Origin: Roseibium sp.
GTDB lineage: Bacteria > Pseudomonadota > Alphaproteobacteria > Rhizobiales > Stappiaceae
Assembly (NCBI GenBank): GCA_017643215.1
Contig: JAEPNV010000006.1
Coordinates: forward strand, 124,001 to 188,000
Length of the DNA stretch: 64,000 bases
Reading direction: 5' to 3'
Shown here: positions 1 through 7,727 of the stretch, in pieces
How the letters are laid out: the number at the start of each line of letters is the position of its first letter
Numbering within the stretch: position 1 is the stretch's first letter
Translations under genes and position numbers: made by a program
The notes under the pieces: model-generated
Seen by the model: the letters and a program-made list of their open reading frames with translations, nothing else
Told to the model about the DNA's origin: nothing
The model's database searches: none

Positions 1-2
1 GG

Positions 3-383
3 GACGTGGAGGTGCGCGCTGATCTTGTCCCTACAAGAGACGGAGGAGTTGAAGCACGGGCCGCGGTTACGTTTGAAAAGGCTGCACCTCAGCAAATCGT
101 TCTCACCAAGGTGATTGCGAGCGGCGCCACCGCCGAGCAGGACGCATCCGGCGCCAACGTGAACCGGCCGTTGCCGAACGTCATCATCCGCAAGGGCGAC
201 AACCTCTGGCGGATTTCAAGACGGCTTTACGGTGAGGGTATCCGCTACACGACGATTTATCAGGCCAACAAGGGACAGATCCGCAATCCGGATCTTATCT
301 ATCCGGGCCAGGTGTTCCTGACGCCGGAGGGCGACTTGAGCTGGCCGGAATCTCAAGCGCCTTCGGACACGATTATCCAGTAG
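3..383 (+). CDS. LysM-domain protein, C-terminal part (5' truncated by window edge)
   Basis: This is the C-terminal end of a protein whose reading frame is open to the left edge, so the true start lies outside the window. The last 70 or so residues form one LysM module, beginning at the motif IRKGDNLWRISRRLYG and ending at NPDLIYPGQVFLTP; LysM modules bind peptidoglycan or other N-acetylglucosamine polymers. The part before it is Ala/Val-rich and looks like an extracytoplasmic beta-rich or linker segment. Proteins of this layout in alphaproteobacteria are exported and envelope-associated. The LysM call is secure; the overall function is unknown. Confidence 0.85.
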   Translation, partial: DVEVRADLVPTRDGGVEARAAVTFEKAAPQQIVLTKVIASGATAEQDASGANVNRPLPNVIIRKGDNLWRISRRLYGEGIRYTTIYQANKGQIRNPDLIYPGQVFLTPEGDLSWPESQAPSDTIIQ

Positions 384-564
384 CAAACGGCACCAGGTTC
401 ACACGCAGACAGGTTGATCGGACCCGTCGTTGCCATAGGACAGAGGCGCCCGATCCGGACAATTGGCGTGGTGCCGGTTTTCTTCATGTTCTGCCAATTG
501 TTGCCGAGTTCGTGTGCTGCGCGTGTTATGCGCGGCGACCGGACTTGCCCTTATTTCAATCCAT

Positions 565-589
565 CGCATATTTACGATAAAATATTGCG
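565..589. promoter_or_regulatory. AT-rich imperfect dyad, candidate ArsR operator
   Basis: The arms CGCATATTT (565-573) and AAATATTGCG (580-589) are inverted copies of each other with a single-base bulge, centred on ACGATA. The dyad sits 32-56 bases before the arsR start codon at 621, in an otherwise GC-rich stretch (384-620) that holds no convincing gene. ArsR-family dimers commonly bind AT-rich 12-2-12-type dyads over their own promoter, so autoregulation is inferred. Confidence 0.45.
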
Positions 590-620
590 GTCGGCCCGGC
601 GCACCTGAAAGGCCCAAACG

Positions 621-1040
621 GTGATGAAACCGAACATCCCCAAATCGCCGAAATCATGCCTTGACCCCTGCCGGCACGAGGGACTGGCGCGGATCTACCG
701 CGCGCTGGGCCATCCGGTGCGTCTTGCGATCGTGGAAAGACTGGCACGCCACAAGGGTGCCTGTTGCGGAGATATTGTCGACCTGTTGCCGCTCGCCCAG
801 TCCACTGTTTCCCAGCATCTTCAGGTCCTGAAGGAAGCCGGCCTCCTGGATTGCCATTCGAAGGGACGCACGTGCGAATATCGATTGAACCAAGACCGGT
901 TGCGGGAAGCCGCGGACGCCTCGCGCGTTTATTTCGCCGCCCTGGTGGTTGCCGAACCCGATAAACCGGCGCCGCCGGAAGGAACACAGTCCGGCGCGGA
1001 TCCGTTCGCGGGCCGGAGTGAGGAGACCGTGTTTGACTGA
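621..1040 (+). CDS. ArsR-family winged-helix transcriptional regulator
   Basis: A 139-residue protein with an ArsR/SmtB winged-helix DNA-binding domain over residues about 20-95. The recognition helix lies around [18 protein letters not shown] (58-75). It has five N-proximal or core cysteines, C13, C17, C48, C49 and C78. The CC pair at 48-49 sits just before the recognition helix, where many ArsR proteins hold thiols or metal ligands, so sensing of metal, metalloid or redox state is possible but unproven. The last 30 residues are Pro/Gly-rich and probably disordered. The stop codon overlaps the start of the downstream ABC exporter, so the two are co-translated and the exporter is the likely target. 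Confidence 0.85.
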   Translation: MMKPNIPKSPKSCLDPCRHEGLARIYRALGHPVRLAIVERLARHKGACCGDIVDLLPLAQSTVSQHLQVLKEAGLLDCHSKGRTCEYRLNQDRLREAADASRVYFAALVVAEPDKPAPPEGTQSGADPFAGRSEETVFD

Positions 1041-2976
1041 TCAAGCCGCAAGCCGCGTGTCGCCGGGCAACGTACCGCCAGGCGGCGCGAGCCAGCCAAA
1101 ACAAGCCGTTGTCAGTGCCGATGAGGGCTCCACGATTACGACGCTTGTCAATCTGTGGCCCTATATCTGGCCCGCCCACCGGCCGGATCTGAAAGGCCGG
1201 GTGCTTCTGGCCATTGTTGCGCTCGTCATCGCGAAATTCGTGACGGTTCTTTCGCCCTATTTCTTTGCCTGGGCGTCCGATGCTCTGACCGGCGAAACCG
1301 ACGGGATACCAGCCTTCCTGGTGGCTCCGGTCATGCTGGTGCTGGCCTACAACGCGGCCCGTGTCCTAGCCGTTGCCTTCAACCAGCTCCGTGATGCGCT
1401 GTTTGCGCGGGTCGGCCAGCACGCGGTCCGCCAATTGGCGAACATCACGTTCCGGCACCTTCACAGGCTGTCGCTGCGGTTTCATCTGGCCCGGCGCACG
1501 GGTGGTCTCAGCCGCGTCATCGAACGGGGGGTCAAGGGGATTGAATCGATCGTCCGGTTCACGATCCTCAACGGCATTCCGACGATCCTGGAATTCGCCA
1601 TCATGGCGGCCGTCATCTCGTTCCAGTTCGGATTTGATTATCTGCTCATCGTGACCGTGATGATCGTCGCCTATGTCTGGTTCACCATCAAGGCGTCCAA
1701 CTGGCGCATTGCGATCCGCCGGGAGATGAACGACAGCGACACGGATGCGAACTCCAAGGCGATCGACAGTCTTCTAAATTTCGAGACCGTCAAGTATTTC
1801 GGCAACGAGGGCATGGAATCCGACCGGTTCGATGTCTCCATGGCTAAATATGAGCGCGCGGCCACAAGGACGTGGACATCGCTGGCGTGGCTTAATTTTG
1901 GTCAAACCGTGATCCTCGGCATCGGGATGGCGGCGTGTATGGTGCTTTCGGCCCGGGCGGTGATGGCTGGCGAGCAAACGATCGGCGACTTTGTGCTGAT
2001 CAACGCCCTTTTGATGCAGATTTCGATCCCGCTCAATTTCATCGGCTTTTTGTACCGGGAAATCCGGCAGGGGCTGGCCGATATCGAGACCATGTTCGAT
2101 TTGTTGGGTGTCCCGGCCGAGATCCAGGACAAGCCGGACGCCGAACCCCTGAATGCCGTTGAAGGCACGATCCGGTTCAAGGACGTTCAATTTCACTACG
2201 ATCCGGACCGGCCGATCCTGAAAGGCATCGATTTCCAGCTCCCGGCGGGCAAATCGGTTGCGATCGTCGGGCCCTCGGGCGCTGGCAAATCGACGATTTC
2301 CAGGCTGTTGTTCCGGTTTTATGACGTGACCGGCGGTGCGGTCCTCATTGATGGACAGGATGTGCGCGATGTCACTCAGGAAAGCGTCCGCCACGCGATC
2401 GGCATGGTGCCGCAAGACACGGTGCTGTTTAACGACACCATCGCCTACAACATCCGTTACGGCAGGCCGGACGCGACCGATGACGAAGTTCGTGATGCGG
2501 CACGCATGGCGCAGATCCACAACTTCATCGAAAATCTCCCGCACGGCTACAAAACGGAGGTGGGGGAACGGGGGCTCAAGCTGTCGGGCGGCGAAAAACA
2601 GCGTGTGGCGATTGCCCGGACGATTTTGAAAGCGCCGCCTATCCTGATCCTTGATGAGGCGACTTCGGCACTCGATACCCATACGGAACGCGAGATCCAG
2701 GCCGCGCTCGATCAGGTGTCGAAAAACCGGTCGACGCTGGTGATCGCGCACCGCTTGTCGACGGTCGTCAATGCGGATCAGATCATCGTTCTGGACGCTG
2801 GAAAAATAGTCGAGCGCGGCACCCACGGAGAATTGCTGGCGGCTGAAGGCCTTTATGCCTCCATGTGGGCGCGTCAGCGTGAGGCCGACGAGGCGGAAGA
2901 GCGGTTGCGGGCCGCAAAGGAACACGACGAATTGGGCGTGATCACCCGCGGGCCAAGGGCGGACAGCTTTGTTTAG
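1033..2976 (+). CDS. ABC exporter, Atm1/HMT1 (ABCB7-like) type, permease-ATPase fusion
   Basis: Half-size ABC exporter with an N-terminal six-helix membrane domain (residues about 45-340) and a C-terminal ATPase. Walker [10 protein letters not shown] is at 413-421, the signature LSGGEKQ near 517, Walker [13 protein letters not shown] near 537, and the switch histidine is in IAHRLST. The opening NLWPYIWP and overall layout match the Atm1/HMT1 family, which exports glutathione-bound sulfur, iron-sulfur precursors or metal-thiol conjugates from the cytosol or mitochondrial matrix. The TTG at 1033 is chosen as start because AGGAG (1021-1025) lies seven bases upstream and it overlaps the arsR stop; an in-frame extension to 949 inside arsR is less likely. 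Coupling to an ArsR regulator suggests metal- or thiol-responsive expression. It would be 647 residues. Confidence 0.85.
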   Translation: MTDQAASRVSPGNVPPGGASQPKQAVVSADEGSTITTLVNLWPYIWPAHRPDLKGRVLLAIVALVIAKFVTVLSPYFFAWASDALTGETDGIPAFLVAPVMLVLAYNAARVLAVAFNQLRDALFARVGQHAVRQLANITFRHLHRLSLRFHLARRTGGLSRVIERGVKGIESIVRFTILNGIPTILEFAIMAAVISFQFGFDYLLIVTVMIVAYVWFTIKASNWRIAIRREMNDSDTDANSKAIDSLLNFETVKYFGNEGMESDRFDVSMAKYERAATRTWTSLAWLNFGQTVILGIGMAACMVLSARAVMAGEQTIGDFVLINALLMQISIPLNFIGFLYREIRQGLADIETMFDLLGVPAEIQDKPDAEPLNAVEGTIRFKDVQFHYDPDRPILKGIDFQLPAGKSVAIVGPSGAGKSTISRLLFRFYDVTGGAVLIDGQDVRDVTQESVRHAIGMVPQDTVLFNDTIAYNIRYGRPDATDDEVRDAARMAQIHNFIENLPHGYKTEVGERGLKLSGGEKQRVAIARTILKAPPILILDEATSALDTHTEREIQAALDQVSKNRSTLVIAHRLSTVVNADQIIVLDAGKIVERGTHGELLAAEGLYASMWARQREADEAEERLRAAKEHDELGVITRGPRADSFV

Positions 2977-3033
2977 ATCCCGGCGCGTTCGAGCTGACGC
3001 GGCAGATCGGCTGTCCGATGGGCCCTTGGTCCG

Positions 3034-3240
3034 TCAGGCGGCGATATTCTGACCGGTCGGAAACGCCGTATCGGTGTCATTGGCCGGCAAACTGTGCCGT
3101 GGTGCCGTTTTCGAAGCCGAACCCTGGAACAGGCCGCGGACGAGGTTAAAGACGAACCGGCTGCGCAGTTCGCGGGCCCGGGTGTCAAAGTGGCGCATCA
3201 TCTGGGGTGTGAGCGTCGGTGTGTTTTGGTTCCCAGTCAT
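3034..3240 (-). CDS. small hypothetical protein, 68 residues, divergent from lysR
   Basis: The ATG at 3240 is preceded by AGGAGA with six to seven bases of spacing, a good ribosome binding site, so I start here rather than at the longer in-frame ATG at 3315. The protein is polar at both ends, with a central amphipathic basic helix around TRARELRSRFVFNLVRGLF (residues about 21-39) that could contact membrane or nucleic acid. It has no signal peptide or cysteines. I do not recognise the family. It is divergently transcribed from the LysR gene at 3337, an arrangement in which the LysR protein usually controls the divergent gene. Confidence 0.6.
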   Translation of the reverse strand: MTGNQNTPTLTPQMMRHFDTRARELRSRFVFNLVRGLFQGSASKTAPRHSLPANDTDTAFPTGQNIAA

Positions 3241-3336
3241 GGCAAAGTCTCCTGTTGCGATGAACGAAATATGGTCTAGGTCATGCCTTCGAAGAATTAG
3301 GCTTGTTTCAAACACACTATTCGATATTTTCGCATA
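3241..3336. promoter_or_regulatory. divergent control region between the 68-aa gene and lysR
   Basis: This 96-base divergent intergenic region holds two perfect short palindromes: CTTCGAAG at 3287-3294 and TGTTTCAAACA at 3304-3314. LysR-type regulators typically bind one or two short dyads of this kind between their own gene and a divergent target. I infer that the upstream LysR protein acts here; the exact promoter elements are not clear. Confidence 0.4.
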
Positions 3337-4278
3337 ATGAGATTGGATGACCTGCGTTTCTTCACCCGCATCGCGGCTCTCGGCAGTTTGGCCGCCGCAG
3401 GACGGGAAATCGGCCTATCCCCGTCCGCTGCGAGCGCGCGGCTGTCGGCGCTCGAAAAGGCGGTCGGCACGCAGTTGTTTGCCCGAACGACACGCAGGAC
3501 GGCGCTGACCGAAGCCGGTCAGCTTTTTCTTGAAAGTGTCACGGACGGATTGGCATCGCTTGACGTGGGCCTGTCGGCGCTGGAGGCGGGCACGCAAAAG
3601 CCGCGCGGCCTTTTGAAGATCTCCTGCAATATGTTTTTCGGCCGCAAGCATATCCTCCCGTATATGCGGGAGTTCATGACGCTTTTTCCCGACATCCGGT
3701 TCGAACTCAGCTTTACCGACCGGATCGTCGACCTGGTGGAGGATGGCTATGATTTAGCGATCCGCGCCGCGCCTCTACCTGATTCGTCGTTGAAAGCGCG
3801 CCGTTTGGGCGCCAACCAGCGGGTGTTGTGCGCATCCCCTGACTACATCCGCCAAAAAGGGGCACCCAAAACCCCCGCAGACCTGGTCAATCATGATTGC
3901 ATTGGCCTCAGCCGGTTGCCGGTTTGGTACTTTGACGGCCCCCAGGGCGAGATCGCGCAACAACTGACCCCGGTTATCACCGGAGATAGTGGCGATTATT
4001 CCTACGATGCCGCGATCCACGGGCTTGGCATTGCCGTCAAATCCTGTGCACATGTCTGGGAGGATCTGACGTCTGGCCGGCTCGTGGCGGTGATGCCCGA
4101 CTACCCGGTCGCGCGGACCGGGGCGATCTGGGCGGTGTCGCCGCCTGGAAACTTCACGCCGCCCAAAACCAGCAGTTTTGTTGATTTTCTCTTGTCCAAA
4201 TATGGCAGGCCCGCCTACTGGGAAATGGATCTTCCGTCCTTGTATGCGGACCATGGCGCGGTATGCGGCCTGGACTGA
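3337..4278 (+). CDS. LysR-family transcriptional regulator
   Basis: A 313-residue LysR-type regulator. The N-terminal HTH covers residues 1-60 (LRFFTRIAALGSLAAAGREI, then a helix with SPSAASARLSALE). The effector-binding domain follows from about residue 90 and contains the DLVEDGYDLAIRAA element typical of the large GcvA/YafC-like subgroup, for which ligands usually cannot be predicted. The start ATG directly follows the divergent control region. The most likely targets are itself and the divergent 68-residue gene. The downstream psd gene is 153 bases away and need not be co-transcribed. Confidence 0.9.
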   Translation: MRLDDLRFFTRIAALGSLAAAGREIGLSPSAASARLSALEKAVGTQLFARTTRRTALTEAGQLFLESVTDGLASLDVGLSALEAGTQKPRGLLKISCNMFFGRKHILPYMREFMTLFPDIRFELSFTDRIVDLVEDGYDLAIRAAPLPDSSLKARRLGANQRVLCASPDYIRQKGAPKTPADLVNHDCIGLSRLPVWYFDGPQGEIAQQLTPVITGDSGDYSYDAAIHGLGIAVKSCAHVWEDLTSGRLVAVMPDYPVARTGAIWAVSPPGNFTPPKTSSFVDFLLSKYGRPAYWEMDLPSLYADHGAVCGLD

Positions 4279-4431
4279 ATGGGTCCGCCCGCAGCGTGTT
4301 TTAAGGTTCATTTCCGGTCAAAAACCGACTACATACCAGCGCCTAGGGAATGGAACGTCCTGGACTGGCTGAATCATGCGCGCAAAAGCGCTCCGCCAGC
4401 GTCAACCAGCGGCCCGTGTAAGGACCAATGA

Positions 4432-5136
4432 ATGTCTGTTGTCGATAGCGTCACCAAGGCGCTGGTGCCGATCCACCGTGAGGGCTGGCCGTTCATCGCC
4501 ATCGCCTTTGTCGCAACGGTGGTGATCGGCTGGTTTTTCGATCCGCTGTTTTGGATCGGTCTCGTCTTGACGGGCTGGGTTTGCTACTTCTTTCGCGATC
4601 CGCCGCGGGTAACACCGGTGGGCGAAGGACTGATCGTTTCACCCGCCGACGGCATCGTCAGCCAATGCGGCCCGGCCCGCCCGCCGTCCGAGCTTGAAAT
4701 CGGCGACGAGCCGCTCATGCGGGTGTCGATCTTCATGAACGTCTTCAATTGTCACGTAAACCGGGCGCCGATGGACGGAAAGGTGACACGCGTCGCCTAT
4801 CGCGCCGGAAAATTCGTGAACGCTGAACTCGACAAGGCCAGCGAGCACAATGAGCGCAACGGGCTTGTGATCGAGAACGGCGCCAAGCAGATCGGTGTTG
4901 TCCAGATCGCAGGGCTTGTGGCCCGCCGGATCGTGTGTTTCGTGCGTGAAGGTGAATCAATAGCGGCTGGTGAGCGTTTTGGTCTGATCCGTTTCGGCTC
5001 CCGGCTGGATGTCTATTTTCCCGAAGGCGTTAGGCCAAAAGTCGCGCTCGGGCAAACCATGATCGCCGGCGAAACCGTTCTGGCCGACATGAATGAGGTA
5101 TCATCCGAAACGTCCGTGCTCACCCGCGTGAGCTAG
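4432..5136 (+). CDS. psd: phosphatidylserine decarboxylase proenzyme
   Basis: Decarboxylates phosphatidylserine to phosphatidylethanolamine at the inner membrane. The 234-residue length marks the short form found in alphaproteobacteria and archaea. Two N-terminal hydrophobic segments (about 20-55) anchor the protein. The family motif [13 protein letters not shown] is followed by the self-cleavage site, where G189-S190 in the run RFGSRLD gives the C-terminal alpha chain with a pyruvoyl group formed from S190. AAGGA seven bases ahead supports the start. It is followed after 21 bases by pssA, which makes its substrate, so the two form a phospholipid operon. Confidence 0.95.
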   Translation: MSVVDSVTKALVPIHREGWPFIAIAFVATVVIGWFFDPLFWIGLVLTGWVCYFFRDPPRVTPVGEGLIVSPADGIVSQCGPARPPSELEIGDEPLMRVSIFMNVFNCHVNRAPMDGKVTRVAYRAGKFVNAELDKASEHNERNGLVIENGAKQIGVVQIAGLVARRIVCFVREGESIAAGERFGLIRFGSRLDVYFPEGVRPKVALGQTMIAGETVLADMNEVSSETSVLTRVS

Positions 5137-5157
5137 GGACGGGACTGAGGAGGCCTC

Positions 5158-6051
5158 ATGCGCGCGCCTGACGAGAACAAGGACAGGATGGATGGTCCGC
5201 CGGGCAAGATGCGCCGCCCGCATCGTTACCGGCGCGTGCCCATGCGTTTGATCCTGCCGAACCTCGTCACGCTTCTCGCCCTGTGTTCCGGATTGACCGC
5301 CATTCGCATGGCCTATGAGGACCGCTGGGAGTTCGCGGTCGGGGCGGTCTTGTTCGCGGCTATATTGGATGCGGTCGATGGCCGTGTCGCCCGGATGTTG
5401 AAGGGCACGTCGAGATTTGGCGCCGAGCTTGATTCGCTGGCTGACTTTGTGAATTTCGGCGTCACACCGGCCCTCATGTTGTATTTGTGGGTGTTGAATG
5501 AAGCCGGCTCGCTCGGCTGGATCGCCGCACTTGTTTTTGCAATTTCCACCGCGCTGCGGCTGGCCCGGTTCAACGTTGCGCTGGATGACCCGGACAAGCC
5601 CGCCTGGACGGCCAGTTACTTTACCGGTGTTCCGGCACCGGCCGGCGCGCTCACGGTCCTGATGCCGCTTTACCTCTCGTTTCTGGGCCTGCTGCCGCAA
5701 GGGCCTGAAATGGCGGGTCCGGTCGCCGGATACGCCATTTTGATCGCGTTCTTGATGGTCAGCCGAGTCCCGACGTTTTCCGGCAAGCGGGTCGGTACCC
5801 GCGTCCGGCGCGACTACGTGTTGCCGCTGTTCGTTCTTGCGGTGCTGTTCGTGGCCCTGACCGCCAGTTATCCGTTCCGCGTTCTGGCGATCGGCTCCTT
5901 CCTGTATCTGGCTTCCATTCCCATCGCATGGCGCCTTCACCAGCGTCGCTTGAAAGCCGATTTGGTCTTGAAAGGCACCGACGAAGACGACGACTGCGCC
6001 GATACCGATCTGGATCACCTTGGCGACCGCGACAAACACGACACAGGCTGA
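5158..6051 (+). CDS. pssA: CDP-diacylglycerol-serine O-phosphatidyltransferase
   Basis: Makes phosphatidylserine from CDP-diacylglycerol and serine. The CDP-alcohol phosphatidyltransferase signature D-G-x2-A-R-x8-G-x3-D-x3-D is present at residues about 70-97, reading DGRVARMLKG then GAELDSLAD. It is followed by several membrane helices through about residue 265. The last 30 residues are very acidic (EDDD and DTDLDHLGD stretches) and probably cytosolic and disordered. A GAGGAGG Shine-Dalgarno sequence precedes the start. This is the type II, multi-spanning enzyme, consistent with the linked psd. Confidence 0.95.
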   Translation: MRAPDENKDRMDGPPGKMRRPHRYRRVPMRLILPNLVTLLALCSGLTAIRMAYEDRWEFAVGAVLFAAILDAVDGRVARMLKGTSRFGAELDSLADFVNFGVTPALMLYLWVLNEAGSLGWIAALVFAISTALRLARFNVALDDPDKPAWTASYFTGVPAPAGALTVLMPLYLSFLGLLPQGPEMAGPVAGYAILIAFLMVSRVPTFSGKRVGTRVRRDYVLPLFVLAVLFVALTASYPFRVLAIGSFLYLASIPIAWRLHQRRLKADLVLKGTDEDDDCADTDLDHLGDRDKHDTG

Positions 6052-6102
6052 TCCGTACGATGCGTGCCGCATCCCCTGCCGCGGCGCGAAGCGGAGCCAC
6101 AT

Positions 6103-6627
6103 ATGACCCGTCCTTACCTGATCCGCGAGAGCGAGGCCGGCGACAAAGAGGCGTTTGTAACCCTTTATCGGGCGGCGTTTCCTAAAGAGGACTTGGTCCC
6201 TTTCATTCAAAAGCTTCTGGACGAGCGATCAGGCGTTGTGTCGCTCGTGGCCGTGATCGACGGCGAATTGGCCGGCCACGTGGCCTTCACCATGTGCGGT
6301 GTTGACGGGGGGCCCGGCCAACCTGCGCTGCTGGGGCCGCTCTGTGTAAGCCCGGATCATCAAAGAACCGGCATAGGAAGTGCGCTGGTCCGTCGGGGAT
6401 TTGAGGTGCTGCGCGGGCAGGGGATCAATCAGATCCAGGTTTTGGGTGACCCGAATTACTATCAGCGATTCGGATTTCGCAGCGATGATCGTCTGGCGCC
6501 GCCCTTTCCGCTGCCGGAGGAATGGCGGGATGCCTGGCAATCCGTCCGGATAGGCCGTCAGGAACCGTTGTCCGGCACGCTTGTTGTCCCTGCGCCATGG
6601 CAACACCGCAAACTCTGGGGCCCGTAA
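6103..6627 (+). CDS. GNAT-family N-acetyltransferase (YhbS-like)
   Basis: A 174-residue GNAT acetyltransferase. The acetyl-CoA binding motif A is clear at about residues 78-100 (GPLCVSPDHQRTGIGSALVR) and is followed by the NQIQVLGDPNYYQRFGF run typical of YhbS-like enzymes, whose substrates are mostly unknown. I place the start at the ATG at 6103, preceded by a purine-rich GCGGAG, instead of the GTG at 6064. It ends five bases from the end of the convergent MarR-GNAT gene. Confidence 0.85.
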   Translation: MTRPYLIRESEAGDKEAFVTLYRAAFPKEDLVPFIQKLLDERSGVVSLVAVIDGELAGHVAFTMCGVDGGPGQPALLGPLCVSPDHQRTGIGSALVRRGFEVLRGQGINQIQVLGDPNYYQRFGFRSDDRLAPPFPLPEEWRDAWQSVRIGRQEPLSGTLVVPAPWQHRKLWGP

Positions 6628-6632
6628 CCCCG

Positions 6633-7583
6633 TCAGACCGGCCTGTTCCGGATGAATTTCTGTTCGGTGACCGCCTTGCCCCATTGGTCGCCGATATATT
6701 CGTCCGCGAGCTCAAAGCCGCTCTTTTCGTAAAGCGCACGCGCGGCATCCAGGCCCTTTAGGGTCCACAAATGGATGGCGTCAAATCCAAGCGTGTCGCA
6801 ATGGGCAAGCGCCCGGTCCAAAAGCGCGCGGCCGAGGCCCTTGCCGCGCAGTTTCTCCGACAGGATGAACCAGCGCAGATGCGCGGTGTTGCCACCAAGG
6901 TCTTCGCCATCAATGGTGATCGACCCGATCACCGCGCCGTTTTCCAGGACGCTCCAACTGTTGTTGCGCGGATCACCGATCCGGGGCATGAACTCCGCCA
7001 TTGCGCTGGACACGACGCTCTCAAAGGCGGGGCCATTGCCGACGATCGGGCCATGTGTTCGCGCATGAAGCGCCGCGATATCGCCGATCATGCCGGTCCG
7101 ATAGCCTTCGACAACCGTCGGTGCCGCCGTAGGCAGAACCGCGCGTGGCCCGCTGTCCAAAGCGGCGGCATACGCTTCCAGCACGTGCGCGACATTGGTG
7201 GCAGTTGTGCCGGTCATCTGCTCCAAAGCGCTTCCAACCTGCCGGTTCCCGTAGGCATCGATCTCCCGGAACAGCGCCCAGCCGTGGTCAGTCAGCGAGA
7301 GCGCTTGCGCCCGGCGGTCCGTTTCAACCTGGGAAAAGGCAATCGCACCGCGGCGTGCAAGCCCCTTGAGCAGGCGGCTGATGGTCGACTTTTCCAGTTT
7401 CAGGCGCACGGACAAATCTTTCGCCGTCACGCCTGGCGTCAGACCGATTTCCAAAATCGCGTGAACCGCGGAAGCCGACATGTCCGTGCCGGCAATCGTG
7501 CGGTCCAAAAATCCCAGCGCGCGGACAAGATGGCGCGAGGCGGCCCGAATGTCGGCAATATGGACGGACGGATCGTCGGGCAT
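6633..7583 (-). CDS. MarR-type regulator fused to GNAT acetyltransferase
   Basis: A 316-residue two-domain protein. Residues about 1-150 are a MarR winged helix, with [34 protein letters not shown] wing and recognition elements and the NRQVGSALEQM dimerisation helix. Residues about 165-316 are a GNAT acetyltransferase with the acetyl-CoA loop EKLRGKGLGRALLDRA and a terminal ALYEKSGFE element. Such HTH-GNAT fusions are a known family but their substrates are largely undefined; they may couple acetylation to gene control. A strong promoter overlapped by a 35-bp dyad lies directly upstream, implying autoregulation. Confidence 0.9.
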   Translation of the reverse strand: MPDDPSVHIADIRAASRHLVRALGFLDRTIAGTDMSASAVHAILEIGLTPGVTAKDLSVRLKLEKSTISRLLKGLARRGAIAFSQVETDRRAQALSLTDHGWALFREIDAYGNRQVGSALEQMTGTTATNVAHVLEAYAAALDSGPRAVLPTAAPTVVEGYRTGMIGDIAALHARTHGPIVGNGPAFESVVSSAMAEFMPRIGDPRNNSWSVLENGAVIGSITIDGEDLGGNTAHLRWFILSEKLRGKGLGRALLDRALAHCDTLGFDAIHLWTLKGLDAARALYEKSGFELADEYIGDQWGKAVTEQKFIRNRPV

Positions 7584-7590
7584 CGTTCAA

Positions 7591-7625
7591 CCGGCATGTA
7601 GTTGTATAATGCAACTATATGCCGG
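7591..7625. promoter_or_regulatory. 35-bp inverted repeat, operator of the MarR-GNAT gene
   Basis: The 14-base arms CCGGCATGTAGTTG (7591-7604) and CAACTATATGCCGG (7612-7625) are inverted copies with one mismatch, separated by seven bases. The TAGTTG/CAACTA core resembles known MarR-family sites. The dyad covers the -10 box and the transcription start of the minus-strand promoter and ends seven bases before the start codon, so binding would block transcription. Confidence 0.75.
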
Positions 7626-7642
7626 TGCGGAATTCGCGTCAA
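7614..7642 (-). promoter_or_regulatory. sigma-70-type promoter of the MarR-GNAT gene
   Basis: Read on the minus strand, a -35 box TTGACG (7642-7637) and a -10 box TATAGT (7619-7614) are separated by exactly 17 bases. Each matches the consensus in five of six positions. Transcription would begin near 7607, giving a leader of about 24 bases. The -10 box lies inside the 35-bp operator. Confidence 0.65.
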
Positions 7643-7690
7643 TGGATATGCTGCCACTCGCCCATGGGAACGGCCGCCGGCAATGACCGG

Positions 7691-7707
7691 CGGCCACAAA
7701 ATGGCCG
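7691..7707. terminator. possible weak hairpin after the RND pump gene
   Basis: CGGCCA and TGGCCG form a six-pair stem around the loop CAAAA, 21 bases beyond the stop codon of the RND pump. There is no U-run on the minus strand after the stem, so it is only a weak candidate for a transcript end or a 3'-stabilising hairpin. Confidence 0.25.
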
Positions 7708-7727
7708 TCTTGAACGCCCAGGCCGGC

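Noticed and set aside
384-620. Short frames (72 and 64 codons) between the LysM gene and arsR
   Set aside because: No ribosome binding site, high Arg/His/Cys, and they cover the putative ArsR operator.
5101-6210. Minus-strand frame of 369 codons across pssA
   Set aside because: Complements pssA and the start of the GNAT gene, has no recognisable domain and is rich in Arg, His and Gln as expected of an antisense frame in GC-rich DNA.
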